From contig NZ_BMPP01000001.1 of the NCBI RefSeq assembly GCF_014647655.1, positions 284,943 through 348,942 on the forward strand: a stretch of 64,000 nucleotides of DNA, written 5' to 3'. The notes below the pieces were generated by a model. It was not told the origin of the DNA, made no database searches, and saw only the letters and a list, made by a program, of their open reading frames with translations. Each line of letters starts with the position of its first letter. Position 1 is the stretch's first letter. The DNA comes from Deinococcus malanensis (GTDB taxonomy: Bacteria; Deinococcota; Deinococci; Deinococcales; Deinococcaceae). This document shows positions 30,054-43,531 of this stretch, piece by piece. The translations under genes were made by a program, and so were the position numbers.

Positions 30054-31309
30054 CCGCTCTGCACGTCCAGGCGGGCCAGGCCGCGAATCACAAAGCCGCC
30101 GGTGTATTGGGCGGCTGCGCCAGCCTCCTGAAGCCGCAGGTCCGGCATGGCTCGGCACAGTGCGCGCAGACTCAGGGCCAGCTCCAGCCTGGCCAGCGGC
30201 GCGCCCAGGCAGTAGTGAATGCCCAGGCCAAACGTCAGGTGTGGATTCGGATCACGGCTCAGGAGCAGCTCATCGGGGCGTTCAAAGCGGCGCGGGTCGC
30301 GGTTGCCACTGGCATACAGCAGGGTCACCCGGTCGCCGGGCTGGAGGGACACACCAAAAAGCTGCGTCTCTTCCAGCGCGATCCGCTCGAACATGGGCAG
30401 GGGCGTGTCATAGCGCAGCAACTCCTCAATGGCGAGGCGGAACAGCGGCAGGCTGTCCTCCCGGGGTGCGGCGTCCACCAGGGCCTGCCAATGCTCCGGC
30501 TGGCGCAGCAATGCCAGGACGCCAGCCGACAGGCCGTTGACACTGGCCTCATGACCGGCGTTCAGCAGCAGAATGCAGGTATCGATCAGCTCCTGTTCGG
30601 TCAGCCGGTCGCCGCCTTCTTCAGCCTGAACCAGGGCGGTGATCAGGTCATCCTGGGGCTGGGCCCGGCGCTGGGCTGCGAGCTCGCGCAGCAGGGCGCT
30701 GAAGTCCAGTACAGCCTGCTCGGCCTCGGCCTGTGCCCGGGGGGACACTCCAGGTTCGTATAGCTTCACGATGGCGGCCGACCAGGGCCGCAGATGGCCG
30801 CGGGCCTCCTCCGGCACACCCAGCAATTCGGCAATCACGGTCACGGGCAGGGGCTCGGCGTAGCGCTCCACCAGATCAAAGGAGCCCGCGCCGTGCAGGC
30901 CTGCAAGCTGAGCACCCAGAATATCCTCGATACGGCCCTGCAGACGTTCGACCCGGCGTGGCGTGAAAGCCAGCTGCACCAGCGAGCGCAGGCGGGTGTG
31001 CTTGGGCGGCTCGCTATCCAGCATGTGGTTGTTGTTGAAAGCGTCGAAATTGGCCTGACGCGGGTCGGCCGGGGGCCAGCCCAGTTCGTCGCGGGAATAG
31101 CGGTGCAGGGCGCTACGTCCGAATCTGCGGTCACGCAGGAGGGCACTGATGTCGGCGTGGCGGGTCAGCACCACTCGCCCCATACGCGGGTCATAAAAGA
31201 CGGGCGCCGACTCACGCAGATCGCTCAGCAGTCCATAGGGATTGCGGATGAAGGCCGGGTCTTCCAGGGGTAAGGAGACCTCAGGCAGCCCGGCAACCTG
31301 ACTCCTCAC
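30050..31309 (-). CDS. Cytochrome P450
   Basis: A 419-residue soluble bacterial P450. The heme loop [13 protein letters not shown] has the axial cysteine at 367; ExxR is in IEELLRYD; the I-helix oxygen-activating region reads LLNAGHEAS, with Ala-Ser replacing the usual Thr after (A/G)-G-x-[22 protein letters not shown] is the conserved C-helix. GTG 31309 overlaps the stop of the divIVA gene by four bases, and its own stop overlaps the phosphotransferase start. No ferredoxin or reductase is adjacent. The substrate is unknown; Deinococcus P450s include carotenoid-modifying enzymes, but this assignment is not supported by sequence alone. Confidence 0.9.
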   Translation of the reverse strand: MRSQVAGLPEVSLPLEDPAFIRNPYGLLSDLRESAPVFYDPRMGRVVLTRHADISALLRDRRFGRSALHRYSRDELGWPPADPRQANFDAFNNNHMLDSEPPKHTRLRSLVQLAFTPRRVERLQGRIEDILGAQLAGLHGAGSFDLVERYAEPLPVTVIAELLGVPEEARGHLRPWSAAIVKLYEPGVSPRAQAEAEQAVLDFSALLRELAAQRRAQPQDDLITALVQAEEGGDRLTEQELIDTCILLLNAGHEASVNGLSAGVLALLRQPEHWQALVDAAPREDSLPLFRLAIEELLRYDTPLPMFERIALEETQLFGVSLQPGDRVTLLYASGNRDPRRFERPDELLLSRDPNPHLTFGLGIHYCLGAPLARLELALSLRALCRAMPDLRLQEAGAAAQYTGGFVIRGLARLDVQSG

Positions 31310-32181
31310 AGGAACTGCTGGCTTTTGACCCGGACCCCATCGGGCGTGGCGTCTTCAGCCGGTGCATCGGGATCGGTCTCCGACGGGTCCTGCCCCGTGT
31401 CACCCGGTTCGCGGTTCTGCGAGGCCAGTTGAGGCCGTTCCGCCATCCCTGGTGGGAGCATGGCGGCGTTCATCATGCGGGTCAATTCGCCGGGGCGTAC
31501 GCCGGACGGCACCGGTCCATCTGGAAGCGGGGAGGGCGGCAGGGCGTCACTGGGCAGCAGCGCGCCTTCCGGCAGAACATGCTGGGTGGAAAGCTCGGTA
31601 AAAGAGGCCATCAGCGCGCGGTAGCCGCTGAGGAAATGGGCATATTCCTGTCGGGCCGCGGTGAGGCGACTGGTCAGTTCGGCATGACGCTCCAGGTAGG
31701 TGCGTTCCAGCGAGGCGAGGCGCTCGGCCTGAATGCGCTCACGTTCCAGAACCAGCTGGTGGTGCTGCGTTTCGAGTTCAGCGAAGCGGGTGCGGAACGC
31801 CCCCTCCAGGGCAGCCATGCGCGCGCCGTACTGCGCCTCGAGTTCCACATTGCGGGCCTCGGCTTCGCGTAGCAGGCTCTCGCGCTGGGTCGTGGCCTGA
31901 GCCACCAGTAGGTCGCTTTCCCGCACTGCGTTCTCGCGCAATTCGTGACCGATGCGCTCAGCCGCCACCACCGCGCGGCGGATTTCGTCTTCAGCCTGAC
32001 GCTGCTCTTCTATCTGACGTTCGAGTTCCTGCAGGTACTCGCTCTGGGTGTGCTGGGTCTGCAGCATGTCCTCGAGCTGATCGGCAATCTGGGTCAGAAA
32101 CGCCCGCACGCTGCCGCGGTCATAGCCGCCCAGCCGGGAGGGGAAATCCTGATGACGGATATCGAGGGGGGTAAGTTTCAT
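31306..32181 (-). CDS. divIVA: DivIVA-domain cell division/polarity protein
   Basis: A 291-residue protein. [29 protein letters not shown] is the DivIVA membrane-binding N-terminus (the D-I-x-x-x-x-F pattern), followed by a long coiled coil (about 30-190, rich in Glu/Gln/Arg/Leu heptads) and a Pro/acidic disordered C-terminal tail (about 195-280) ending KSQQFL. DivIVA proteins mark curved membrane and organise septum or pole machinery. Its start overlaps the end of yggS by four bases, a gene pair frequently found near division genes. It lies upstream of and coupled to the P450. Confidence 0.9.
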   Translation of the reverse strand: MKLTPLDIRHQDFPSRLGGYDRGSVRAFLTQIADQLEDMLQTQHTQSEYLQELERQIEEQRQAEDEIRRAVVAAERIGHELRENAVRESDLLVAQATTQRESLLREAEARNVELEAQYGARMAALEGAFRTRFAELETQHHQLVLERERIQAERLASLERTYLERHAELTSRLTAARQEYAHFLSGYRALMASFTELSTQHVLPEGALLPSDALPPSPLPDGPVPSGVRPGELTRMMNAAMLPPGMAERPQLASQNREPGDTGQDPSETDPDAPAEDATPDGVRVKSQQFL

Positions 32182-32807
32182 GTAAACAGACTCCTTCCCA
32201 CCCGGACCAGGGTGGACCCGGCTTCCACGGCCAGGGGATAATCGCCGCTCATGCCCATGCTGAGTTCACTCAGACCCAGGTCATGCGCGCGGCGCGCCGT
32301 GTCCTCGAACACCCGGCGGACCTGCGCTTCATCGCCTTCGGGTGCCATGACCATCAGCCCACGGACCATGAGACCGGTTTCACGGGCCCGGGTATAAAAC
32401 CCGGTCAGCTGATCCGGGTCCACGCCATGTTTCTGCACCTCGCCATTGTGCACCTGAATCAGTACGTCCGGGGCCCGTCCCCAGCCCTGCGCTGCCTGAG
32501 CAATAGCCTCGGCCTGCCAGACTTCCTCCAGGCTATGCACCAGTGTCACAGGCCGCAGATACTTGACCTTGTTGCGCTGTAACGGGCCCAGGTAATGCCA
32601 TTCCAGGTCCGGACGTGCCGCTGCCTTGTCACGCAACTCCTGCGCCCGGCCCTCGCCAAGAGGGAAGGTGCCGTACTTCAGGACGAACTGCTCGATGCTG
32701 GGAAAGTCCTGCCCCTTGGTGACCGCCACCAGTCGGGCACTTCCTGCCTCGCGGCCCGACGCGGCCTCAGCCTCCCGGATGGCCGCGAGCACCGCTGGCA
32801 GGCTCAC
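32178..32807 (-). CDS. yggS: PLP homeostasis protein (YggS/YlmE family)
   Basis: A 209-residue PLP-binding TIM-barrel protein. The PLP lysine lies in VAVTKG (Lys31), and [44 protein letters not shown] and [18 protein letters not shown] are the family signatures. These proteins buffer pyridoxal phosphate and affect amino acid metabolism. They are slightly shorter here than the ~230-residue norm. The start is GTG at 32807 with GGGG about 6 bases upstream. It is the first gene of the leftward division / P450 operon. Confidence 0.92.
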   Translation of the reverse strand: MSLPAVLAAIREAEAASGREAGSARLVAVTKGQDFPSIEQFVLKYGTFPLGEGRAQELRDKAAARPDLEWHYLGPLQRNKVKYLRPVTLVHSLEEVWQAEAIAQAAQGWGRAPDVLIQVHNGEVQKHGVDPDQLTGFYTRARETGLMVRGLMVMAPEGDEAQVRRVFEDTARRAHDLGLSELSMGMSGDYPLAVEAGSTLVRVGRSLFT

Positions 32808-32996
32808 AGAACCCCGCCCGTGACATCATGCATGCATAAGGAAAACACGGGCTATTCTCACCCACTGGCTGCCTCCGGCTCAACCCAGTGAGCAAACCCC
32901 CACCGGTGGGCACCAAAGCCGACAGAACAGCGCAGCAAACCTTCACCCTTCTCAGAGATGAAGCGGCAAGTGTGAGCAGAGCGTTTGCCGCGTTTC

Positions 32997-33020
32997 GCCC
33001 GGGCTCTCAAATGCCCGGGC
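32997..33020. repeat. GCCCGGGC inverted repeat in the bamA leader region
   Basis: Two copies of the self-complementary octamer GCCCGGGC (32997-33004 and 33013-33020) form a hairpin with an 8-base loop, 36 bases before the bamA start. It could be an mRNA leader hairpin or an operator; the remainder of the 248-base divergent region shows no other clear feature. Confidence 0.4.
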
Positions 33021-33055
33021 CAGTTCAGGAACGATGAGGCTACTCTAGGAGAAGA

Positions 33056-35623
<2,568 letters not shown>

Positions 35624-35651
35624 CCACCTGACCTGAAGGGTGACAGTGTGC

Positions 35652-35679
35652 GGCGCGCCTTCCTGCGGGAGGGCGCGCC
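35652..35679 (+). terminator. Terminator after bamA
   Basis: Self-complementary GGCGCGCC (35652-35659) is repeated at 35672-35679 with a 12-base loop, 28 bases after the bamA stop, followed by CGCTTTGCTGT. Very stable stem, modest T content. Confidence 0.65.
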
Positions 35680-35809
35680 CGCTTTGCTGTGGTGTCCGGG
35701 CTGTGGAAAGGGCCGCCCGAGGTCCGCATGACTGCTGTGGATGTCAGGAGCCGCGCTAGCATGCCCGGATGACTGCCTCTGCCTGCCACTGCCCTTCTGG
35801 AGGCCCCCT

Positions 35810-37360
35810 ATGGAAGGACTGATGCTGGCACGGGTCCTGCGTGACCTGCAGCCTCACCTGCCGGCCCGCACCCTGGGCTGGGCCTTTCCGGACGAAACGA
35901 CGGCCGCGCTATTGATCGAGGGACTGGGCAATCTGGTGCTGTCCTACCGTCCTCCGCAGCCGGTGCTCTTCGTCTCCCGCGAGCGCCTGCGGGGCGATGC
36001 GCGTAGCCCCTTTCAGCGCTATCTGGCCGCGCGGGTCCGGGGGGACCTTTCGGCGGCAGGCCAGCTCAAGCTCGACCGGGTGGTGGCGCTGCACTTTGCA
36101 GGCGAGACCGGCTTTGTGGATCAGGCACCTACCCGGATCGTGTTCGAGGTGACCGGCCGCAACGCCAACGTTCTGGTCCTTGAAGATGGCGAGGGATTCA
36201 GCGGGCGCATCGTCATGGCCGCGCGCGAGATTACCGGCAGCCGCAACCGCTTCCGCACCATCCGCACAGGAGGTCAGTACAGTCCACCGCCGCCTTACGA
36301 CAAGCTCGACCCGCGCACCATGAGCGACACCGAGGCTCAGGCACTTTCGGGCCTGCCACTGGGCCGTTGGCGCGAGAAGGTGGACGGACTGGGGCCGCTG
36401 CTGAGTGCCGAGCTGGCCCGGCGGGCCGGACTGCCCTTCTCCAGCCCACCGGGCGACGCCTGGCCCCAGGCGCTGGCGGCCCTGCGTGACGTGGTGGCCG
36501 ATCCCACCGTCAGCGAAGGGGTCATGCACGGCGGCGCCCGCGAGGCTGCGCGCACCGAGAAAGCGGCGGCGCTGCGCAAGGCCCTGCGTGAACCTCTGGA
36601 AAAGCGGGTGACGCTGCTGACCAACCAGCTCAGTGACGTGACGCGCGCCGAGGAAGGTCTGGAGGCTGCGGTACAGGACCGGGAGGAGGCAGATCTGCTG
36701 ATGGCCTACGCCCACACCATCGAAACCGGCAGCCATGTGGCGGTCCTGCCCGCCTTCGATGGCAGCGGGGAGCGGCCTGTCAGCCTGGAACCGCAGCTGA
36801 GCGCCATCCAGAACGCCGAGAAGCGCTACACCCGGGCGCGGCGCCGTGAGGAGGTCTACGAGCGTCTGGCTGAGCGTGAGCCGGTGCTGCGTGCCGAACT
36901 GGACGAGGCCCGCGCCCGCGTGTATCAGCTGGAGCAGGCAGAACTGGAAACCCTGGAAGCGCTTGGAGCCCAGCTGCAACAGGAGCGCCCGGAAAAAAGC
37001 CAGTACGGGGCGCGTTTCACGACTCCCGGCGGCTTCGAGGTGCTGGTGGGCCGCAACAACAAGGAGAACGCCACCCTGACGCACCGGGTAGGCCGCTCAC
37101 TGGACTACTGGTTTCATACCCAAGGATACCCGGGGAGTCACGTGCTGGTACGCACGGGGGGGCGTGAACTGCCTCTTCCGGACATTCTGTATGCCGCGCA
37201 GCTGGCCGCCGCTCACAGCAAGGCGCGTGGCAGCACCAACGTGGCCGTGGATTACACCCGCATCAAGTACGTCTGGCGTCCCAAAGGAGCACCGGCCGGT
37301 CAGGTCCACTACACCGACCAGAAGACCGTCTGGGTGGACGGGGTGGCACCGGAAGCCTGA
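35810..37360 (+). CDS. rqcH: NFACT/RqcH ribosome quality control protein
   Basis: A 516-residue protein with the NEMF/RqcH layout: an N-terminal NFACT-N domain (about 1-160; [40 protein letters not shown]), a middle helix-hairpin and coiled-coil region (about 265-410), and the NFACT-R domain (about 415-516) with [39 protein letters not shown] and [28 protein letters not shown]. RqcH binds obstructed 50S subunits and directs alanine tailing of stalled chains; older annotations call the family fibronectin-binding. GGAGG 7 bases before ATG 35810 sets the start. Confidence 0.9.
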   Translation: MEGLMLARVLRDLQPHLPARTLGWAFPDETTAALLIEGLGNLVLSYRPPQPVLFVSRERLRGDARSPFQRYLAARVRGDLSAAGQLKLDRVVALHFAGETGFVDQAPTRIVFEVTGRNANVLVLEDGEGFSGRIVMAAREITGSRNRFRTIRTGGQYSPPPPYDKLDPRTMSDTEAQALSGLPLGRWREKVDGLGPLLSAELARRAGLPFSSPPGDAWPQALAALRDVVADPTVSEGVMHGGAREAARTEKAAALRKALREPLEKRVTLLTNQLSDVTRAEEGLEAAVQDREEADLLMAYAHTIETGSHVAVLPAFDGSGERPVSLEPQLSAIQNAEKRYTRARRREEVYERLAEREPVLRAELDEARARVYQLEQAELETLEALGAQLQQERPEKSQYGARFTTPGGFEVLVGRNNKENATLTHRVGRSLDYWFHTQGYPGSHVLVRTGGRELPLPDILYAAQLAAAHSKARGSTNVAVDYTRIKYVWRPKGAPAGQVHYTDQKTVWVDGVAPEA

Positions 37361-37435
37361 ACAGCTGCTCTGTCCCTTCCTGGCGAAACCTTGAACGCAT
37401 CTGCAAGACAGCGCCCCGCGGGCAGGTACAATGCT

Positions 37436-37803
<368 letters not shown>

Positions 37804-37905
37804 AGGCAGAAGGCCTGACCTGCGACCTGCTCTGAACGCCGCCAAAGACCGTCCCACCCGGTGGCGGGGGACGACAAGCGCCGTCCCGGCTGCTACCATC
37901 AGGGA

Positions 37906-39267
37906 ATGTGGCAACGCTCACCCTGGCCCTCCAGCCTGACGCTGGTAGGGGCAGGCCTTCTGGCGGCAGGGACCCTGACGCGCAGCACGCCGCTGATGGC
38001 TGGCGCCGCCCTGGTGATGGCGCTGTCGGCACCGGTGGAGGTGCCGGTCAAGCGTCTGGCGGTGCTGGCGGCCTATCCGGCGGCCTTTGTCCTGACCCTG
38101 ATGTGGCCTGGGACAGACCTGGGGGCAATGGACGTGCTGGGCGCCCTGCTGGTCAGTGGTGGAGTAGGTACCCTGGTGGTGCGCCGGCAGCAGGCGGTGC
38201 AGGACGAGCACTGGCAGCAGCGGGTCGTGACGGCCCTGCACCAGGGCAGCCAGCATCTTTCCGAGGCCCGGGATTCGCGGGGCATGATCCGTGCTGGGCT
38301 GGACACACTTGACGCCCTGAAGATCGCGCCTCATCTGGCGTTTGTTGCCTACCGGGGCGGCACCCCGATGATTCTGGCGGGGCGGGGTGCCTACCGCGCG
38401 GTGGTGGATACGCCGATTCATCCGTCAGACGCAGAGACGGCCAGCCACAGTGTGCAGACTGATCACCTTGTGGCCGAGCAGGCGCTGGCCCTGCTGCCGC
38501 CCGAGGACCGGCGGCACACCCACATGGCGCCGGTCTACGGGCACGCCGGGGTGCACCTTGGCATCCTGCTGCTCAGCCGCTCGGAAGACCTGCCATTCAC
38601 CCCGGAAGAACACAACGCCGTACAGGCGTTCGCCCGGCTGCTCGGTGGACAGCTTGGGCAGTGGCAGGCCATCTGCGACCTGCGCGAGGCCAACGATCAG
38701 ACGCTACGGGCCCTGGGAGCCGCCCTGGAGCACCGGGACGACAACACGGGCGGTCATACCGGCCGGGTCGTGGGGCTGTCCATCCGGCTGGCCCGGCACC
38801 TGGGCTGGAACGAACGCCAGATACACGCGCTGCGCTGCGGCGCTTATCTGCATGACCTGGGAAAGATCGCCATCCCCGACCACATCCTGCACAAAGCCGG
38901 TCCTCTGAACGAGGAGGAAAGGCGGATCATCCAGACCCACGCGGCCCGCGGTCACGACATGCTTCAGGACCTGCAGTTTCTGCCGGCTGAGACCCTGGAT
39001 CTGGTGCGCTATCACCACGAGCGCTGGGACGGACACGGCTATCCGGCGGGGTTGCGAGGCCATCAGATTCCCGAGGTGGCGCGGCTGTTCAGCATCATTG
39101 ACGTGTACGACGCCCTGACACATGCCCGGCCCTACAAGGCGGCGTGGTCCCGCGCCCGGGCGGCGCAGGAACTCCGGCAACAGGCGGGCCGGCAGTTTGA
39201 CCCTGCCTATGTCGAGGCTTTTCTGGAACTGATCGTGGAGCGCGACGAGGCTCAGCTGGTCAGCTGA
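37906..39267 (+). CDS. HD-GYP domain phosphodiesterase with membrane anchor
   Basis: A 453-residue protein. Residues 1-92 contain four or so hydrophobic segments; about 105-255 is a GAF-like sensor; about 265-450 is an HD-GYP domain with HDLGK (316-320) and HHERWDGHGYP (370-380), both intact, so cyclic-di-GMP hydrolysis is expected. The signal sensed by the GAF part is unknown. ATG 37906 has TACCAT (37894-37899) 6 bases upstream. It converges on the PfkB kinase gene with a 24-base gap. Confidence 0.9.
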   Translation: MWQRSPWPSSLTLVGAGLLAAGTLTRSTPLMAGAALVMALSAPVEVPVKRLAVLAAYPAAFVLTLMWPGTDLGAMDVLGALLVSGGVGTLVVRRQQAVQDEHWQQRVVTALHQGSQHLSEARDSRGMIRAGLDTLDALKIAPHLAFVAYRGGTPMILAGRGAYRAVVDTPIHPSDAETASHSVQTDHLVAEQALALLPPEDRRHTHMAPVYGHAGVHLGILLLSRSEDLPFTPEEHNAVQAFARLLGGQLGQWQAICDLREANDQTLRALGAALEHRDDNTGGHTGRVVGLSIRLARHLGWNERQIHALRCGAYLHDLGKIAIPDHILHKAGPLNEEERRIIQTHAARGHDMLQDLQFLPAETLDLVRYHHERWDGHGYPAGLRGHQIPEVARLFSIIDVYDALTHARPYKAAWSRARAAQELRQQAGRQFDPAYVEAFLELIVERDEAQLVS

Positions 39268-39291
39268 CCCGCTCCACAGAACCTCCGAAGT

Positions 39292-40194
39292 TCAGGGGCT
39301 CAGGGCCTGCAGATCTGCACGGGTCGGCGCGTAGGCGCCGGCGCGCGCACAGGCCGCCGCTGCCGTGCGCAGGGCGAACTGCAGGTGCTCGGTCCACAGG
39401 GCCTGGGGGCGGTCCGTGGCACTGACCAGCAGTCCGGCACACAGCGCGTCTCCTGCGCCGACGGTATCGACCACCGTCACCCTGACGGCCGCGACATCGG
39501 CCCGGCCAGCCGAGTGGTAGAGGGTAGCCCCTGCGCCGCCGCGGGTAATCACGATGGGACAGCGGGCGTTCATGCCACGCAGGTCACGCAGGGCGTCGGC
39601 CTCGCTGAGGCCCGGGAAGAAAAACCGCAGGTCCTCGTCGCTCAGTTTGATCAGGCTGGCCTGACGGGCCACCCGCGCGAAGACCGCCGGGTAGTCCGGA
39701 TGCCGATGGGTGATGCGGGCATTCGGGTCGAAACTGATCCTGACCCCAGCCGAAGCGGCCCGGTCCATCAGGGTCAGCAGGGTATCGGCCAGGGGCCAGC
39801 GGCTCAGGCTGATTCCGCCCAGATGCAGCCAGCGCGCGTGGGTCAGCCAGCCTTCAGGCAGTGCCGCCGGGTCGAACTGCAGGTCAGCGCTGTTTTCACC
39901 CAGGAAGCGGTAGGCCGGTGGCTGGATGCTGTACACCACCGCCATCAGGGTCGGGGCGTCCACGCGCTGAAGGAAGCGCAGGTCGAGCCCGGACTCCACG
40001 CTGGACGCCTGAAGGTCATCCCCGAAGTTGTCCAGGCCGATGGCACCGGCAAACGCACTGGGAATTCCTAGCCGGGCACAGGCACGGGCCACGTTCCAGC
40101 CCGCTCCACCCGGGTGGGCGGTCCAGTTCTGGCCACCGGCGGTCACCAGATCGGTAAGGGCCTCTCCGGCGCTGACGATGAGTGGCCATGTCAT
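39292..40194 (-). CDS. PfkB-family carbohydrate kinase (fructokinase-like)
   Basis: A 300-residue ribokinase-fold sugar kinase. [15 protein letters not shown] is the PfkB signature 1 region near the N-terminus and [18 protein letters not shown] is signature 2, with the catalytic Asp in [12 protein letters not shown] and [12 protein letters not shown] are typical of bacterial fructokinases. Substrate is best guessed as fructose or a related sugar. ATG 40194 is chosen; TACCAT (40210-40205) lies 10 bases upstream. It follows the acetyltransferase gene by 40 bases and may be at the tail of the Ccm operon by read-through. Confidence 0.85.
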   Translation of the reverse strand: MTWPLIVSAGEALTDLVTAGGQNWTAHPGGAGWNVARACARLGIPSAFAGAIGLDNFGDDLQASSVESGLDLRFLQRVDAPTLMAVVYSIQPPAYRFLGENSADLQFDPAALPEGWLTHARWLHLGGISLSRWPLADTLLTLMDRAASAGVRISFDPNARITHRHPDYPAVFARVARQASLIKLSDEDLRFFFPGLSEADALRDLRGMNARCPIVITRGGAGATLYHSAGRADVAAVRVTVVDTVGAGDALCAGLLVSATDRPQALWTEHLQFALRTAAAACARAGAYAPTRADLQALSP

Positions 40195-40234
40195 GGTGGC
40201 ATGCATGGTAGCGCCTGCTGTGGCTGTGCCCACC

Positions 40235-40747
40235 TCAGCCGGCGCTGCCCGTCTGGACCGTCAGGTCATACAGCGAGACCGCCCAGCTCTTGACGACGCG
40301 GTCTGCCACGTGCCGGAAGCCGAAGGTCTCGTACACGGCGCGCAGTCTGGGCCTTTGGGTCGCGGTATCCAGCCGCAGATGGGGTCGCCCGCGCAGGGCG
40401 GCCTGCTGTGCGGCGTGTTGTAGCAGCGTCTGTGCCAGTCCCTGGCCCTGGACTTCAGGATGCACTGCCAGCTTATGCAGGTACAGGGCTTCTCCTGCCG
40501 GAGCTTCAGGCCAGAACAGGGGGTCGTCTTCAAGAAGCACATAACAGCCGACTGGCCGGTCTGACTGCCAGGCCACGTGCCATCCGTGCTCCGGGTAGTA
40601 CCGGCCCAGCCGGTCGGGTGTCAGGCTCGCGGGGGGCCAGAGTTCCTCGCCGCGCTCAACGCGGTCCAGTGCGCTGGCCATCAGGACACTGGAGGCGGCC
40701 TGCACGTCGCCACGGGTGTAGGTCAGCAGAGGTGGAGACAGAAGCAT
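40235..40747 (-). CDS. GNAT-family N-acetyltransferase
   Basis: A 170-residue acyl-CoA acyltransferase. [23 protein letters not shown] matches GNAT motif A, with the Q/R-x-x-G-x-A/G loop QGQGLA binding the CoA pyrophosphate, and [24 protein letters not shown] covers motif B. The acceptor is unknown. It lies 14 bases after the Rieske gene, so is probably in the same transcript. Confidence 0.85.
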   Translation of the reverse strand: MLLSPPLLTYTRGDVQAASSVLMASALDRVERGEELWPPASLTPDRLGRYYPEHGWHVAWQSDRPVGCYVLLEDDPLFWPEAPAGEALYLHKLAVHPEVQGQGLAQTLLQHAAQQAALRGRPHLRLDTATQRPRLRAVYETFGFRHVADRVVKSWAVSLYDLTVQTGSAG

Positions 40748-40761
40748 AGCCCCAGTCTGAC

Positions 40762-41370
40762 TCAGGTGCCCAGTTGCGGGGCGGGTTCGATGCCCGTCGC
40801 ATAGATCTCGGCGCCGCGCAGTTCCAGGCGCACCCGGGGCAGCGGGCCGTTGGCCTTGCCGAAAACCGCAGCCCCCGCCCGCAGAGGGTCAAACACGCTG
40901 TAATGGCAGCGGCAGCCCAACTGCGGATGCTGTTCACCGCGAGGGGGCCGGTAATTGAAGGCAAAGGCCAGCACTTCAGGGTCCCGTACCAGATTCACGG
41001 CGCAGCCCAGATGGGTACACACCCGCGAGAAGGCCACCAGATGTGTGGCCTCTGACACCTGCAGCCCACCCGGGACCGCCTGTGGTACCCGCAGCAGCGT
41101 GCAGGGACGCCCGGCGTAGGTGAAGTTCACCTCGGCCCAGTCCCGGGGTAGTGCCGCCAGTGCCGCGGCGCGCATGGCTGGCCCTGGCTGAAAACCGGGT
41201 TCACCGGCGCCGCGTTTGCCCAGCGTGACCCGGGAGGCGTACCAGCCCATAAATCCAAAGGCCCCGGCTGTGCCCGCCACCGGCAGCACCCACCAGCGTT
41301 CCAGCAGGGCCCGCCGGGTCAGCCGCTTTGCACCGGTGGGGGTGTGAGGTGCCGGGTGGTCCGGCAGGAT
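40762..41370 (-). CDS. Rieske iron-sulfur protein, non-canonical start
   Basis: A Rieske [2Fe-2S] protein of about 202 residues. Both cluster loops are present, CTHLGC and CRCHYSVF, with the two Cys and two His ligands; the short disulfide pattern is that of the bc1/b6f-type subunits. The N-terminus carries a twin-arginine anchor: [28 protein letters not shown]. No ATG, GTG or TTG occurs upstream of the RR in this frame before a TGA at 41374-41376. Only ATC (41370) or CTG (41367), right behind the AAGGTGAG of the preceding gene's end, could serve; the next canonical codon, GTG at 41289, would delete the Tat motif. It probably transfers electrons to c-type cytochromes. Confidence 0.75.
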   Translation of the reverse strand: MLPDHPAPHTPTGAKRLTRRALLERWWVLPVAGTAGAFGFMGWYASRVTLGKRGAGEPGFQPGPAMRAAALAALPRDWAEVNFTYAGRPCTLLRVPQAVPGGLQVSEATHLVAFSRVCTHLGCAVNLVRDPEVLAFAFNYRPPRGEQHPQLGCRCHYSVFDPLRAGAAVFGKANGPLPRVRLELRGAEIYATGIEPAPQLGT

Positions 41371-42413
41371 TACTCACCTTCCTTCTGCCAGCGCTGCATC
41401 AGGTCCAGCAGGCCGTTCAGCTGCGAGGCACTCAGGTCGGGGAACGCCGGCATGGCGCCGCGTCCCTGCACGGTGATCTGGCGCAACTGCTCGCGGCTGA
41501 GTGTGCTGGCCCGCAGGCTAGGGCCCAGGCCCCCGGCTCCGGTAGGTCCATGACATGAGGCGCAACTGGCCGCGTAGGTACGCAACGTGGGGTCTTTTGT
41601 GTTCTGCCGCGCACGGATGGCGGTAATCATCTCGTCGGCGTCTCGGCCCTTGGGATCCAGGGTGCGGTAGCGCTCCAGTGCGGCCAGAGCGTCGTTGTCC
41701 TGGCCGAAGCGCGCGAAGGCAAAGCCCAGCAGCAGGTGCGATTCTGCTTCCTCGGGGGCCAACTGGGCGGCCGTCCGGATCAGCAGCGCGGCTTGATTGG
41801 CTTCGTCGGGACTGAGTTCGCGTCCGGTACGCTCACCCCCGGTCAGCAACAGGATGCCCAGCCTCCGAAGCGCCTCCGGCTGACGCGGATTCAGCTTCAG
41901 GGCGTTGCCGTAGGCGGCCAGAGCCTGGTCATAGGTACCGGAATCGAAAGCCGCCTTTCCCCAGGCCATGTATGCACTGGCGTCCTGGGTACGTTCGGCT
42001 TCAGCTTTCAGCCGGGGCAGATTCAGGACTGCCAGCACGTCCTGGGCTTCACCCGCGTCCAGCGACTTGAGCTGCCAGCGGGGAACGAAAGTCACCGCGC
42101 CCGCCACCGTGAGCAGCGCTGCCAGGGCCACACCGGTCAGCGCCATCCGGCGAGTCCTCCCAGCGTGTGACCGGGGAGCCGGAGGCAGATTGTCCAGCTC
42201 ACGCAGCGTCAGTGCCGCACGCCGTTCCAGATCCGGACGCCGGGCTTCGTCCGTCAGGTTGCCCAGTTCGCTGTACAGCCGGTCACGCTCGGCTTCCAGC
42301 GCGGCGCGGGGCACCGCATCAGGGTCCGGCGCCGTGCTGCCCCGCAGCGGCGAGAGCATCAGCACCCCGGCAGCCACCACGATCAGGAACAACAGAATCA
42401 CGCTCAGGATCAT
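41370..42413 (-). CDS. CcmI-like TPR protein fused to cytochrome c domain
   Basis: A 347-residue protein. Residues 1-20 and about 90-110 are membrane segments, as in CcmI/CycH; the region between is a coiled-coil with acidic and Arg-rich helices. Residues about 140-270 are TPR repeats ([35 protein letters not shown] and so on), which bind apocytochrome. The last 75 residues are a c-type cytochrome with the heme motif CASCH at 284-288 and a late Met in [10 protein letters not shown] as the likely sixth ligand. A fusion of apocytochrome chaperone and cytochrome is unusual. ATG 42413 overlaps the end of ccmH (ATGA). Confidence 0.8.
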   Translation of the reverse strand: MILSVILLFLIVVAAGVLMLSPLRGSTAPDPDAVPRAALEAERDRLYSELGNLTDEARRPDLERRAALTLRELDNLPPAPRSHAGRTRRMALTGVALAALLTVAGAVTFVPRWQLKSLDAGEAQDVLAVLNLPRLKAEAERTQDASAYMAWGKAAFDSGTYDQALAAYGNALKLNPRQPEALRRLGILLLTGGERTGRELSPDEANQAALLIRTAAQLAPEEAESHLLLGFAFARFGQDNDALAALERYRTLDPKGRDADEMITAIRARQNTKDPTLRTYAASCASCHGPTGAGGLGPSLRASTLSREQLRQITVQGRGAMPAFPDLSASQLNGLLDLMQRWQKEGE

Positions 42414-42904
42414 GGCTGCTGCTCCCTCCCGTTCCCGGGCAGCCGCGCGGTGTCGCGCTGCACCTGGGCCAGGAAAGGATCAAAAGGCTCGGGGTCGGCC
42501 ACCGGCGGGGCGGCCATGGGTGCCGGGCTGCGGCGCCGCAGGACCCGCCACAGCACCGCGCCACCCGCGCCCAGCGCCAGCAGTGGCGCGCCCCACAGCA
42601 GCACTCCGGCCCCTTCCTTGGGAGGATCGAGCAGCACGAAGTTTCCGTACCTTTCCACGAAATATCCGTACACATCGCGGTCGCTGCGCCCGGCGGCCAC
42701 CTGCTCACGGACCTCGCGCAGCATCTCGCGGCTGATGTCGTTGGTGGATTCGGTAATCGGCACGCCGGTGCAGATCGGGCAGCGCAGATTGGTGCCCAGG
42801 CGCTCGGCGCGGGCCTCCTGGGCCGGGCTCAGCTCAGGGGGAGCGGCAGCCGCCAGCGTCAGCACAAACGCCGGCAGGGCAATGAAGCGCAGGGTCCACC
42901 TCAC
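42410..42904 (-). CDS. ccmH: Cytochrome c maturation protein CcmH
   Basis: A 164-residue exported thiol protein with signal peptide and the CcmH motif LRCPICTG (Cys42, Cys45), which reduces the apocytochrome CXXCH thiols. A C-terminal membrane helix ([22 protein letters not shown]) anchors it. The [20 protein letters not shown] segment is the conserved three-helix part. Starts with ATG overlapping the end of ccmG. Confidence 0.93.
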   Translation of the reverse strand: MRWTLRFIALPAFVLTLAAAAPPELSPAQEARAERLGTNLRCPICTGVPITESTNDISREMLREVREQVAAGRSDRDVYGYFVERYGNFVLLDPPKEGAGVLLWGAPLLALGAGGAVLWRVLRRRSPAPMAAPPVADPEPFDPFLAQVQRDTARLPGNGREQQP

Positions 42905-43479
42905 AACCCCTGCACCCCAATTTTTTCCAGCCCCACGTTCAGGCGGGCGCGGTCCAGCCCGCCCCGGTCCACATGCCGGACAACGCCCTTGGCATCGATA
43001 AAGACTGTTTCCGGAATGCCGCCCACGCCGTAGTTGATCGCCGTCCGGGCTTTCGGATCGCGCAGGTTCGGATAGGCCAGCGCGTACTCCTGGATAAAGG
43101 TCCGCGCCGCGTCTTCACGCGGCTCCTGAAACAGCACGCCCACAAGTGCCAGGCCGGTGCCGGGTGCCTGCCGGGTGCTGAGGTCACGGAACAGCGGGGC
43201 TTCTTCACGGCACGGAACGCACCACGAGGCCCAGAAGTTCACCACGACGGGCCGACCTTTCAGCGACGAAAGGCGCAACTCCGAACCGTCCAGGCTCTGC
43301 AGGGTGAAGTCCGGCGCCGCCCTGCCGACCAGGGGACCACCCGTAGTGGCATCGTCGGCAGGCCGTAACAGGGCCACCCCCAGCACGCCGACCAGCCCCG
43401 CAGCAATCAGGGGGGGCACAAGGCGTTTCCAGGTCGGGACAGGCGCGGGGTTGGCAGAGGGTGAGGCGGGTTGAGTCAT
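42901..43479 (-). CDS. ccmG: Thiol:disulfide oxidoreductase CcmG/DsbE
   Basis: A 192-residue membrane-anchored thioredoxin-like protein. An N-terminal helix (about 20-38) anchors it; [13 protein letters not shown] gives the active-site pair Cys87/Cys90, and [12 protein letters not shown] carries the cis-proline. In System I it passes electrons from CcdA to CcmH or directly to apocytochrome. It overlaps ccmH by four bases and follows ccmF by 52 bases. Confidence 0.93.
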   Translation of the reverse strand: MTQPASPSANPAPVPTWKRLVPPLIAAGLVGVLGVALLRPADDATTGGPLVGRAAPDFTLQSLDGSELRLSSLKGRPVVVNFWASWCVPCREEAPLFRDLSTRQAPGTGLALVGVLFQEPREDAARTFIQEYALAYPNLRDPKARTAINYGVGGIPETVFIDAKGVVRHVDRGGLDRARLNVGLEKIGVQGL

Positions 43480-43531
43480 GACAGGGATTCCTTCGAATGC
43501 CGGGCCGCCGTGCAGCGCCCGCGGCAGGAGG

